Source of the DNA: Alphaproteobacteria bacterium
Lineage (GTDB): Bacteria > Pseudomonadota > Alphaproteobacteria > Micropepsales > Micropepsaceae
NCBI GenBank assembly: GCA_015654635.1
Contig: JAATGP010000035.1
Coordinates: 124,001 to 188,000, forward strand
Length of the DNA stretch: 64,000 nt
Direction of reading: 5' to 3'
Each line of letters starts with the position of its first letter. The stretch's first letter is position 1. Below the pieces are notes generated by a model. It was not told the origin of the DNA. It saw only the letters and a program-made list of their open reading frames with translations, and made no database searches. A program made the translations under genes and the position numbers. This document shows positions 16,864 to 24,899 of this stretch, piece after piece.

Positions 16864-19304
16864 AATACGGCTATTTCGACGACAGGGCGCGCGAATATGT
16901 GATTACGCGCCCGGACACGCCGCTGCCTTGGATCAACTATATCGGTTGCGAGGGCTATTTTGGCATTCTGTCGGCCACCGCCGGCGGCTACTCCTATTAC
17001 AAAGACGCGCGTTTGCGCCGCATCACCCGCGGCCGCTACAACAACGTGCCGATGGATTTCGGTGGCCGCTACATCTATGTGCGCGACAACGCCAGTGGCG
17101 CCTTCTTCTCGCCGTCCTGGATGCCCGTCCGCGGCACGCTCGATGCTTACGAATGCCGCCACGGCATGGGCTATTCGATCATCTCGGGCAAGAAAGACGG
17201 CATCACTGCGTCCACGCGCTATTTCGTGCCGATGGGCGAGAATCTCGAAATCTGGGATCTCACCGTCACCAACGAACGCAACGAAGCGGCCGATCTGTCG
17301 CTCTTCTCGGTGGCCGAATTCTGCCTTTGGGACGCGCAAGACGACACCACCAATTTCCAGCGCAACTTTTCCACCGGTCAAGTGGAAGTCGATGACGAAG
17401 TCATCTATCACAAGACCGAATATCGCGAACGCCGCAACCATTTCGCCTTCTTCTCTTGTTCGGAGAAGCTGGAAGGTTTCGACACCCAGCGCGAAAATTT
17501 CTTAGGCCCCTGGCGCGGCTGGGAAGACCCCAAAGCGGTCGCCGAAGGTAAGTCGGATAACTCCATCGCCCATGGCTGGCAGCCGGTTGCTTCTCATCAT
17601 GTGAAACTGCGCCTCAAGCCCGGCGAAAGCCGCCGCATCACCTTCGTGCTTGGCTATCACGAGAATCCGAAGTCGGAAAAATTCGATCCGCCCGATAGCC
17701 AGACGATCAATAAGAAATACGTCAAGCAAACAATTGCAAAATTCCGCGATCATGGTGCCGTCGATGCCGCTTTTGCGGCGCTCAAAGCCAATTGGGATGC
17801 GTTGCTCGGCAAGATCCAGGTCAAGACCCCCGACATTCACACCGACCGCATGGTCAATGTCTGGAACGCTTATCAGTGCATGGCGACCTTCAACATGTCG
17901 CGTTCGGCGTCCACCTTTGAATCCGGCATCGGCCGCGGCCTTGGCTTCCGCGATTCCAATCAGGACCTTCTGGGCTTTGTGCATATGGTGCCGGAGCGTG
18001 CCCGGGAGCGCATTCTGGATATCGCCGCCACCCAATTTGCCAGCGGCGGAGCCTATCACCAGTACCAGCCGATGACCAAGAAGGGCAACAACGACATTGG
18101 CGGCGGCTTCAACGACGACCCGCATTGGCTGGTCATCGGCGTGGCGCAATACTTGAAGGAAACCGGCGACTTCTCGATCCTGGATGAACAGGTCCCCTTC
18201 GACACCACGCCGGGCACCGAAGTGCCGCTTTACGAGCATTTGCGCCGCTCCCTGCAATACGCGCTCGACAATATCGGCCCTCATGGACTGCCCTTGATCG
18301 GTCAGGCCGATTGGAACGATTGCCTCAATCTTAATTGCTTTTCCGATGAACCCGGCCAGTCCTTCCAAACCCTGAAGGGCAAGGACGGCAAGACCGCCGA
18401 ATCGGTTTTCATCGCCGGATTGATGGTGCTGTCATCGCGCGAACTTGCCGCCATCGCCAAAGAGCATGGTAAAGCCGCGGACGAAGAATTCTATCTCGGC
18501 GTCAGCCAAAAGATGGACGCCACCGTGCGCCAGCACGGTTGGGACGGCGAATGGTTCCTGCGCGCCTATGATCATTTCGGTCATAAGGTCGGCTCCAAAG
18601 AAAACGAGGAAGGCAAGATCTATATCGAACCGCAGGGCTTCTGCGTCCTCGCCGGTATCGGTATCGAAGATGGTCTCGCCCGCAAGGCGCTGGATTCGGT
18701 CAACAAGCACCTCGCCACGCCGCACGGCATCGTGCTGCAGCAGCCGGCCTATACGCATTACTATATCGAGCTGGGCGAAATCTCCTCTTACCCGCCGGGC
18801 TATAAGGAAAATGCCGGCATCTTCTGCCACAACAATCCTTGGGTCATCATCGCCGAGACCATGCTCGGCAATGGCGATCAGGCCCATGATTACTACACCC
18901 GCATCTGCCCCTCGGCGCGCGAAGCCATCAGCGATGTGCACAAGACCGAGCCTTATGTCTTCTCGCAGATGATTGCGGGCCGCGATGCGCCCAGCCATGG
19001 TGAGGCCAAGAATTCCTGGCTCACCGGCACCGCGGCTTGGACCTTCTTTGCCGCCACGGCTTACATCCTTGGCATTCGCGCCGAATATGACGGCTTGCGC
19101 ATCGCCCCAGTGATCCCCAAAGCCTGGGAAGGCTTCACCGCCAGCCGCACCTATCGCGGTGTGGTCTACGACATCACCGTCAAGCGCGCGGGTCCCGGTA
19201 ACGGCGTGTTGCTGGTCGCGGATGGCAAGCCCATCGTCGGCACCGTGGTGCCGCTGCCCGCCGATGGCCGCAAGACGGTCAAGGTCGAAGCCGTGCTGAG
19301 CTAA
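16860..19304 (+). CDS. GH94 cellobiose phosphorylase
   Basis: An 814-residue cytoplasmic phosphorylase, the usual length for the family. It splits cellobiose with phosphate into glucose 1-phosphate and glucose, saving ATP. Seen: N-terminal beta domain (LPWINYIG, GGYSYYKDARLRRITR), the segment GIGRGLGFRDSNQD (about residues 356-369), and the catalytic region GQADWNDCLNLNCFS (about 481-495) containing the presumed general acid Asp. The late block THYYIELGEISSYPPGYKEN is also typical. It is coupled to the epimerase gene and followed by a terminator. Specificity for cellobiose rather than another beta-glucoside dimer is inferred from overall similarity. Confidence 0.9.
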   Translation: MKYGYFDDRAREYVITRPDTPLPWINYIGCEGYFGILSATAGGYSYYKDARLRRITRGRYNNVPMDFGGRYIYVRDNASGAFFSPSWMPVRGTLDAYECRHGMGYSIISGKKDGITASTRYFVPMGENLEIWDLTVTNERNEAADLSLFSVAEFCLWDAQDDTTNFQRNFSTGQVEVDDEVIYHKTEYRERRNHFAFFSCSEKLEGFDTQRENFLGPWRGWEDPKAVAEGKSDNSIAHGWQPVASHHVKLRLKPGESRRITFVLGYHENPKSEKFDPPDSQTINKKYVKQTIAKFRDHGAVDAAFAALKANWDALLGKIQVKTPDIHTDRMVNVWNAYQCMATFNMSRSASTFESGIGRGLGFRDSNQDLLGFVHMVPERARERILDIAATQFASGGAYHQYQPMTKKGNNDIGGGFNDDPHWLVIGVAQYLKETGDFSILDEQVPFDTTPGTEVPLYEHLRRSLQYALDNIGPHGLPLIGQADWNDCLNLNCFSDEPGQSFQTLKGKDGKTAESVFIAGLMVLSSRELAAIAKEHGKAADEEFYLGVSQKMDATVRQHGWDGEWFLRAYDHFGHKVGSKENEEGKIYIEPQGFCVLAGIGIEDGLARKALDSVNKHLATPHGIVLQQPAYTHYYIELGEISSYPPGYKENAGIFCHNNPWVIIAETMLGNGDQAHDYYTRICPSAREAISDVHKTEPYVFSQMIAGRDAPSHGEAKNSWLTGTAAWTFFAATAYILGIRAEYDGLRIAPVIPKAWEGFTASRTYRGVVYDITVKRAGPGNGVLLVADGKPIVGTVVPLPADGRKTVKVEAVLS

Positions 19305-19331
19305 GACAAAGCGTGGTCGATCCGTTCTAAC

Positions 19332-19362
19332 AACCCTCCCTCAAGGGGAGGGTTGCCATTTT
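19332..19362 (+). terminator. Terminator of the cellobiose operon
   Basis: Perfect 8-bp stem AACCCTCC (19332-19339) and GGAGGGTT (19347-19354), then CCATTTT. A second inverted repeat follows at 19408-19438. Confidence 0.75.
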
Positions 19363-19407
19363 CCGCGCGCCCGCGACGCTGATGCCGTCGACGTCGTAAA
19401 ACGCCAA

Positions 19408-19438
19408 AGGGGCCGATTTTTTATCGACCCCTTTTGTT
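19408..19438 (-). terminator. Terminator of the RMF-repeat gene (possibly bidirectional)
   Basis: AAAGGGGCCGAT and ATCGACCCCTTT flank a TTTTTT loop, with one mismatch in the stem. It sits 26 bases past the stop of the minus-strand gene, and the arms bring their own T/A runs, so it could stop transcription in either direction. Confidence 0.6.
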
Positions 19439-19463
19439 TATGCACGGCAGCGGAAACGAAGCG

Positions 19464-19985
19464 TCAGCGATGAGCGGACTGCCCGCCCGCAGTCTTGGCC
19501 ACGGCCCACCAGGGCGCGCCTTTGTTCCAGCGCTCGTATTCCGCGGTGACATCTTCATGGGGGGCATCGCCCAAAATCGCGGCGCGGTAACCTTCGACAT
19601 AGGGACGGCGGCCTTCGAGAAAGGGTGTGGTGATCGGCTTTTTGGCCGCTTTGCTCTTGGAACCGGTCCAACCGCGAAAACCCTTCCACCAGCGCTCGTA
19701 TTCGGCGGTGCCTTCTTCATAGGCGCAAGCTTCGCGGCCACCGAAGATCGCGGCCTTGTAGCCTTCGACAAAGGGGCGGCGGCCTTCGAGAACGGGAATG
19801 ACGACAGGCGCGCTCGGCGCCGCAGCAGCCACCATAGTCACGGCCACACCACCCGAGCCTCGGCACCAGCGCTCGTAATCGGGCGTGCCATCCTCATAAG
19901 GGCAAACATCGCGTTTGCCGAGGATCGCGGATTTATAGCCTTCGAGGAACGGGTTGGTGTCGGACATCATGGCGAAAATACTCAT
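19464..19985 (-). CDS. Protein with three tandem RMF-like repeats
   Basis: A 173-residue protein built from three copies of one motif, about residues 11-43, 70-103 and 127-157: (N/R)P(F/Y)xEGY(K/R)(S/A)AI(L/F)G, a short linker, then (D/E)YERWxKG. The first two copies carry a C-x-Y knuckle (CPYEDGT, CAYEEGT); the third is shortened and lacks the Cys. The motif resembles ribosome modulation factor, whose core is GY..GI.G....CPY.....R..W..GW. Linkers are Ala/Pro/Lys-rich. The start could also be the ATG pair 5-6 codons in; no Shine-Dalgarno is clear. A ribosome- or RNA-binding role is inferred. Confidence 0.75.
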   Translation of the reverse strand: MSIFAMMSDTNPFLEGYKSAILGKRDVCPYEDGTPDYERWCRGSGGVAVTMVAAAAPSAPVVIPVLEGRRPFVEGYKAAIFGGREACAYEEGTAEYERWWKGFRGWTGSKSKAAKKPITTPFLEGRRPYVEGYRAAILGDAPHEDVTAEYERWNKGAPWWAVAKTAGGQSAHR

Positions 19986-20191
19986 GAATAAAACAGTGAC
20001 AATCGCGGACTCTGCGTCCGCTTAGCAAAGCACAGTTGGGTCGCCAAAACAGGCATCAATTTGGCGGCATAGAGAAACGATGCCGCATCGTGCGGTTTGG
20101 TCACAGCAAGCGGGTGGCGCGAACCGTTCGAGATGCCGGTCCTGTAATTTACGATAATTCAAACACGCATTCGGCAACGTCAATGTGAGAC

Positions 20192-20764
20192 TTACTCTAC
20201 GGGCGGCTCGCTTGTGAGAGGCGCGGCTTCGCGCATGGCTTGCGGCAGAGGAGTCTTGGGATAATCGATGCAAATTTGCAGCGCGGCTTTAAGGGCTGCG
20301 GTGGTCGCGTCCAAATCGCGGCGGGTGATGGCATCCTTGAGTGCTTTGTTGTCACTTAAGTACACCCAAGGCGACTGATACCCCACCCCGCCCGGAAGCG
20401 AGAGGTAGACGGGTGCCCCATCCACGATCAGCGTGGCGATGTAACGGACCAGCGGCAGCCAGATGATCCTTTCGTGATCGCCGAGCAGGGTGAAATCGAT
20501 TCCCTCTGTCACACCGTCAGGGGCGCGCAGGGAAATCAGCACCTCGCATTGGTCGGGCCGCCACTCCTCGCCGAGGCTCGGCAGATGATGCCAGCCGCAG
20601 AAATAGGCGCGGCAAAGCGATGGCCTCGTCTGGTGGATGCCGCAGCCCTGCGGTGGCGTGGCATGCGGGCACATCACCCCCGCCAGCTTCAGCGCGCCAT
20701 CCATCTCGAACATCAAGTCTTTGCAGCACACCGAACAGGCGCCGCAGCGTTTGGGGTCTGACAT
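20192..20764 (-). CDS. YkgJ-type cysteine-cluster protein
   Basis: A 190-residue cytoplasmic protein with an N-terminal cysteine cluster, CGACSVCC (residues 7-14), then MCPHATPPQGCGIHQTRP and CRAYFCGW, the pattern of the putative zinc- or iron-chelating YkgJ-like family. The remainder is a mixed alpha/beta region without known motifs. The biochemical role of the family is not established. It stands alone between two minus-strand genes; the 206 bases to the RMF-repeat gene hold nothing recognisable. Confidence 0.75.
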   Translation of the reverse strand: MSDPKRCGACSVCCKDLMFEMDGALKLAGVMCPHATPPQGCGIHQTRPSLCRAYFCGWHHLPSLGEEWRPDQCEVLISLRAPDGVTEGIDFTLLGDHERIIWLPLVRYIATLIVDGAPVYLSLPGGVGYQSPWVYLSDNKALKDAITRRDLDATTAALKAALQICIDYPKTPLPQAMREAAPLTSEPPVE

Positions 20765-20908
20765 GGATGAGTCCTATGGCGGTAATCTGCGCCGGCTCGA
20801 AATACCACAGATTTTGACAGTCGTAGGTCCACGTCGACGCCGATGCCGGACTTAAGCTCTTGGTCCGGGATGCGCCAATTGTGGCCGCTCGATTTGATAG
20901 TGAGACGT

Positions 20909-21250
20909 TCAGGTTTTGCGAATTAGCCGGTTGCCGCCGATCCGCCGAAAGTCTCCAGCCTTAAAGCCATTCGGGTCCTGCCTGTAGCCTTCGGCCTCCA
21001 TGCAATTTAGGAACTTGGACTCGATATACGCCGTGCGTTCAGTGTCACCACCCGTTGTGCTGGCACCAGTTTGTGACCAGAAAGTGTTTTCCGACTTCAC
21101 GAGGCATGTGTCCCGGTCGCTTCGAAATTGCTCATTGGTCCTACCAGGTTTCGAGAAGTTATAGCGTACCGGATAGTTGCTATCTGCTACAGATATTTGA
21201 CTCATTGCCAAGCCAACCGCACAGCTAAGAATGATCGGAAGTTTGCGCAC
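20909..21250 (-). CDS. Secreted hypothetical protein (113 aa)
   Basis: An exported small protein: signal peptide MRKLPIILSCAVGLAMSQIS with cleavage near residue 22, then a short mature domain with three cysteines. The segment KPGRTNEQFRSDRDTCLVKSE resembles periplasmic proteins of unknown function that carry a (T/N)xxQFxxDRxxC motif. The GTG start at 21250 has a good Shine-Dalgarno (AGGGAG, 8 bases upstream). Codon use is less GC-rich than in its neighbours, which may point to acquisition. Function unknown. Confidence 0.65.
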   Translation of the reverse strand: MRKLPIILSCAVGLAMSQISVADSNYPVRYNFSKPGRTNEQFRSDRDTCLVKSENTFWSQTGASTTGGDTERTAYIESKFLNCMEAEGYRQDPNGFKAGDFRRIGGNRLIRKT

Positions 21251-21876
21251 GTCGAATCTCCCTCATAATTACCCGTGCGAAAGAATAAAGCGTGGTAGGC
21301 CGTCGAGATACGAGGGGGTGCTAATTTATTTGTCGCCGACCGTCTCGAACTGCAAATGGGAAGCAGGGGCGTCGCGATGTTTTTCTGCGTCGAGTGTCGT
21401 TTCATGGCGCTTATCGGAAATAGCTTGCGTGCTGCGAAGATCTGCATTGTTGCGCAGTGCGGACAGCTTGAAACCGCCGCATCCGCTTCCCATCTCTCGA
21501 GGGCTGTTTGACGTTGTGCAATCACCGTCCTGTCATGGGAGTGTGGGATTCCCGCTCTTTCCTGTGCGCGTTATTTTCGTTTTAAGCGCGTTGGTTAATT
21601 TTCCGGCGAAAATCGTTTTGGGCCAAACGGATAAGGCCAAAAACATCGAATTGAACCGCGAAAAAGCAATCACTCGGCTTTCTATCCCCCTCCCACGCTC
21701 TTCCGCCGCTATAACAACTATCTTGCGCGATGCAGACGCTGCGCGAACCGGCCCGCGTTCCATGCAGGTCGCTCCAGGGAGGCTTCGCGCCGCGGCGCAG
21801 CAAGCTGAATATTTCTGTGTCTCAAGGGCTTAGAAGGCAGAATGGCGAATTGATTTGTCTTTGCCCCCGGGTCCCA
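21251..21876. other. 626-base stretch without a recognisable gene
   Basis: Open frames here (the longest being plus-strand 21231-21833) overlap the secreted-protein gene, have no family-like composition and no Shine-Dalgarno. Base composition is noticeably lower in GC than the flanks. No RNA gene or repeat was recognised. Confidence 0.5.
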
Positions 21877-21908
21877 AACAAAAAGGCCGGCCCAAACGGA
21901 CCGGCCCT
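21877..21908 (-). terminator. Rho-independent terminator of the symporter gene
   Basis: On the minus strand GGGCCGG-TCCGTTTG-GGCCGGCC is followed by TTTTTGTTTG, starting about 24 bases after the symporter stop. Strong stem plus T run. Confidence 0.85.
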
Positions 21909-21931
21909 TCGTTACGTCTTGCTGGCTTGGC

Positions 21932-23863
21932 CTATTCGGCGGCGGCCAAAGCTTCGGCCTTGGCCGCGTCCAGCTCGGAATCGGGATAGGCGACGTCGAG
22001 GTGGCGCATCCAGGTGATCCACAGCGTCACGCTGGTCACGATCACAATGGCGAGCGCGATCAGCGCCCGCTCGTTTTCGCGGATCACAAAGAAGACCGGC
22101 ATGGCGACCAGCGCGGTTTGCCAGATGATACCGACCACGACATTGAACATGTCGCGAACGAAGTCCGGGTTGGGCTTGAAGCTCGGATCCTCGGCTTGCA
22201 CCTTCTTCAGGATTGGGCCCCAGAAACCCCAGGGCCTCGTCTTCTTGTAGAAGGCTTTCAAGGTTGCGTCCTCTTCCGGCTTGGTCAGCAGCGTCCCGGC
22301 AAAGCAGCCGATCAGCGACGTGCCCAGGATGACGGGGAAGCAGACCAGCGCCGTCGGCAAGGTCATCATGTCCCGTAAGAACCCGGGCACTGAAGGATCG
22401 ACCGCAAGCGCCGCCTGCAAGCCTTCCGGGATGATGAAGGGCAGCACCAGCGCCGACAGAATGCCGCTGATCATGCCCCAGAAATAGCCGAAGCCGTTGA
22501 AGCGCCACCAATACCATTTGATCAGATTGGCCGCTGCGTAACCGCCCCACAGTGCCGCCGTGATCCAGCCCACCACATTGTTGATGGAGGTTATGAACCA
22601 GCCGATACAGATGCCGATCACCACGATGGTGAGGGAAGAGAGAATGGAGAGCCGCACGCAGGTCTTTTCCGAAGCATTTGGATTGATGAAGCGGCGGTAG
22701 ATGTCGTTGACGATATAAGGCGGCGCCGCATTCACCGTGGCGGCGAAGTTCGACATGAAGGCGGCGAGAAGACCCGCCACCGTGATGCCGAGCAGGCCGC
22801 TGGGGACGAACTTGAACAGCGCGTCCGGCAGGACCTTTTCAAAGTCCATGGCGGCGCCCATCTTGTTGATGGTGGTCGAGTAGAAGGCCAGCGCCAGAAT
22901 GGCCAGGCCCGCCACCATGAAGTAACGCGGCACGTTGAGCACGACATTGACCACCGCGCTCATCTTGCAGGCGTCGCGGGAATTGCGCGTCGAAAGGATG
23001 CGCTGCATGTCGTAGTTCGGCGCCGGGCCAGCGGCGGCGACCAAGACGCCCTTGGACAGCAGCATCATGAAGAGCAGGCCGAAGAGCGAACTGCCGTCCT
23101 GCGCGATCTTGGCATTGGCCGCTGGGATGAGTTTGGACCAATCCAAACCGGTCTGCCAGCCGAAGAAGATATTGTCCCAGCCCGCCGGAATAGCCGCGTG
23201 AATCATAGCCGGCGAGACGCTTGTCATGGCAATGATGCCGATGGCGACCGCGGCGATCGACAGCAGGGTGAACTGCAGCACCTCGGTGATCACCACGCTG
23301 AACATCCCGCCCTTGACGACATAAGCCGCCGTCAGCCCCATCAGGATCAAGGCATAAAGATTGGCATTGGCGATGGGATCGGCGGAAAGCTGCCAGGGCA
23401 GGAACTCGGTGGCGAATTTGCCGATGCCCTTGAAGCCATAGGTGAAGAAGCTGATGACACCGACCAGGGCGAAGACCACCACGATGATGTGCGAAAGCTG
23501 GGCGCCCTTGTTCTCGCCGAAGCGGAATTTGATCCATTCCGCGCCGGTGGTGACCCCGGACCGGCGCAGCCAGCCGGAGAGATAGACCATCAGGAATATC
23601 TGGTTGAAGACCGGCCACATCCACGGAATCCACACGGATTTGAGGCCGTAAATGAAGAGCCAGTAGACGAGCAGCATGGTGCCCGCCACGTCGAACATGC
23701 CCGAAGCGTTGGAGACGCCCAGCACCCACCACGGCAACACATTGCCGCCGAGAAAGTAGTTCTTCGTGCTCTTCCCGGCACGATGCGAAACCCAGTAGCC
23801 GACGATCACACTGACCGCCAAAAAGGCCAGAATGATCGCGATATCCAAGAAGTGCAGATTCAC
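21932..23863 (-). CDS. Sodium:solute symporter (SSS family)
   Basis: A 643-residue inner-membrane protein with 13-14 hydrophobic segments. Family features are the N-terminal LAVSVIVGYWVSHRAGKSTKNYFLGG, the following VSNASGMFDVAGTM and the GLLAAFMSNFAATVNAA segment. I chose GTG at 23863, giving VNLHFLDIAII directly before helix 1, with GGGGAA upstream; the longer frame to 23932 adds charged residues unlike an N terminus. A terminator follows. Two copies of an operator-like 11-mer found at the cellobiose operon lie upstream, so a beta-glucoside or sugar substrate is a reasonable guess; many relatives carry sugars. Confidence 0.85.
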   Translation of the reverse strand: MNLHFLDIAIILAFLAVSVIVGYWVSHRAGKSTKNYFLGGNVLPWWVLGVSNASGMFDVAGTMLLVYWLFIYGLKSVWIPWMWPVFNQIFLMVYLSGWLRRSGVTTGAEWIKFRFGENKGAQLSHIIVVVFALVGVISFFTYGFKGIGKFATEFLPWQLSADPIANANLYALILMGLTAAYVVKGGMFSVVITEVLQFTLLSIAAVAIGIIAMTSVSPAMIHAAIPAGWDNIFFGWQTGLDWSKLIPAANAKIAQDGSSLFGLLFMMLLSKGVLVAAAGPAPNYDMQRILSTRNSRDACKMSAVVNVVLNVPRYFMVAGLAILALAFYSTTINKMGAAMDFEKVLPDALFKFVPSGLLGITVAGLLAAFMSNFAATVNAAPPYIVNDIYRRFINPNASEKTCVRLSILSSLTIVVIGICIGWFITSINNVVGWITAALWGGYAAANLIKWYWWRFNGFGYFWGMISGILSALVLPFIIPEGLQAALAVDPSVPGFLRDMMTLPTALVCFPVILGTSLIGCFAGTLLTKPEEDATLKAFYKKTRPWGFWGPILKKVQAEDPSFKPNPDFVRDMFNVVVGIIWQTALVAMPVFFVIRENERALIALAIVIVTSVTLWITWMRHLDVAYPDSELDAAKAEALAAAE

Positions 23864-23926
23864 GGCGGTTCCCCTGTCGGACGTTTTTTGTTGTTGGTGG
23901 CAGACCTTCTTGCATCCCCAGGGGAG

Positions 23927-23945
23927 TGTCAAGAAAGCGCTGTCA
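23927..23945 (-). promoter_or_regulatory. Symporter promoter -35 with adjacent LacI-type operator (copy 2)
   Basis: On the minus strand TGACAGCGCTT is followed within 3 bases by TTGACA, a consensus -35 hexamer at 23927-23932. The operator core AAGCGCTGTCA (plus orientation) is at 23935-23945. No good -10 could be assigned. Confidence 0.5.
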
Positions 23946-24006
23946 TTCGTCTGGCGGGTATCTCAGCGACCAATCGCATCGGGGCGAAAACAACAGAGTG
24001 GGAGCG

Positions 24007-24150
24007 TTACCAAGATCTTTTCCGCTGGCTTAGTTTTGTGACACGACGGCGCCGCAGGGCAAAAAAGCCCAGCGCAGCGCCCAGCAGCAAAGCCCCACTG
24101 GCAAACCACCAGCGGTGGTGCGACACAGTGTGCCAAATGGCGCGAAGCAT
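24007..24150 (-). CDS. Possible single-pass membrane peptide (47 aa)
   Basis: A short frame beginning MLRAIWHTVSHHRWW, followed by a strongly hydrophobic stretch (FASGALLLGAALGFFAL) and a positively charged tail RRRRVTK, as expected for an inner-membrane peptide with the tail inside. No Shine-Dalgarno is visible, and it could equally be the C-terminal tail of a lost gene. The rest of 23946-24542 holds no convincing gene. Confidence 0.3.
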   Translation of the reverse strand: MLRAIWHTVSHHRWWFASGALLLGAALGFFALRRRRVTKLSQRKRSW

Positions 24151-24313
24151 CAATTTTGCGTTCGAGCAAAATGGCATTCTGGAAATCCGGCGCGGGTACT
24201 GCCGAAGGTTTTGGCAAAGGGCACATGCGTACCGTTCCCCTTCGCTCCTCGCAGCCTAATCTGTGGCATCCGGCCTTGCCCGCGCCCCAATTTCGCCTGC
24301 CATAGGAGGCAGC

Positions 24314-24324
24314 AAGCGCTGTCA
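24314..24324. promoter_or_regulatory. LacI-type operator candidate (copy 3)
   Basis: A third exact copy of AAGCGCTGTCA, about 380 bases from copy 2 in the same intergenic region. Two distant sites would allow DNA looping. Confidence 0.45.
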
Positions 24325-24542
24325 AAAGCAGCAAAGGGATATTTTGGCTTCGCGTCTGCCGTGCATCCAGGCCGCAGCCTAGCCATTTCGCCCTAGCGTT
24401 GCTGACAATTTGAATTATTGCCCTCGATTTCACCCCAATCTTTCCGCGCCATTGCCTTACGGCATCCACGCGGCGGACAAATCATCCGTGCACGGTATGA
24501 CTATCGAAGTTGATCGTTAAACCATGCGGAGCTAGTGAAGTT

Positions 24543-24833
24543 ATGAAGTCTCTCATTCTTGCGTTGTCTGCCGCTGCCTTGTTCTCGAGCGCTGCTGTTG
24601 CCGGTGACGTCGTGCGTCAAACCAGCGTGCCCTTCGGCGATCTCAACCTTGCTAGCAAGGATGGCGTTGCCGCCTTGCATACGCGTCTGGTCGCGGCTGC
24701 CAATCAGGTGTGCGCCGACTCCAAAGAGACCACGCAAGCGCCCCTCTACGACGAATGCCGCCAGAAGGCTGTTCAGCAAGCCATCTTTAAAGTCAGCAAG
24801 AGTGTCGCCGAGCACCTTGCAGCTGCGCAATAA
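24543..24833 (+). CDS. UrcA family secreted protein
   Basis: A 96-residue exported protein with signal peptide MKSLILALSAAALFSSAAVA and a short mature domain. The UrcA pattern is clear: VPFGDLNLASKDGVAALHTR, then a helix leading to NQVCADS, a Cys later in YDECRQKA, and a helical tail. UrcA proteins are widespread in alphaproteobacteria; function unknown. ATG at 24543 is preferred to a start 11 codons earlier because it begins the signal peptide. A hairpin follows the stop. Confidence 0.85.
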   Translation: MKSLILALSAAALFSSAAVAGDVVRQTSVPFGDLNLASKDGVAALHTRLVAAANQVCADSKETTQAPLYDECRQKAVQQAIFKVSKSVAEHLAAAQ

Positions 24834-24854
24834 AGTCTATGCACTGCTTGGGGG

Positions 24855-24890
24855 CGGGCGGATTACAGTGAATCCGCCCGTTAAATTGTT
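24855..24890 (+). terminator. Hairpin terminator after the UrcA gene
   Basis: Perfect 10-bp stem CGGGCGGATT (24855-24864) and AATCCGCCCG (24871-24880), then TTAAATTGTT. The tail is T-rich but interrupted. Confidence 0.65.
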
Positions 24891-24899
24891 GTAGCTGCC

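Noticed and set aside
21231..21833. 200-residue plus-strand frame
   Set aside because: No Shine-Dalgarno, irregular composition, overlaps the start of the secreted-protein gene; no domain recognised.
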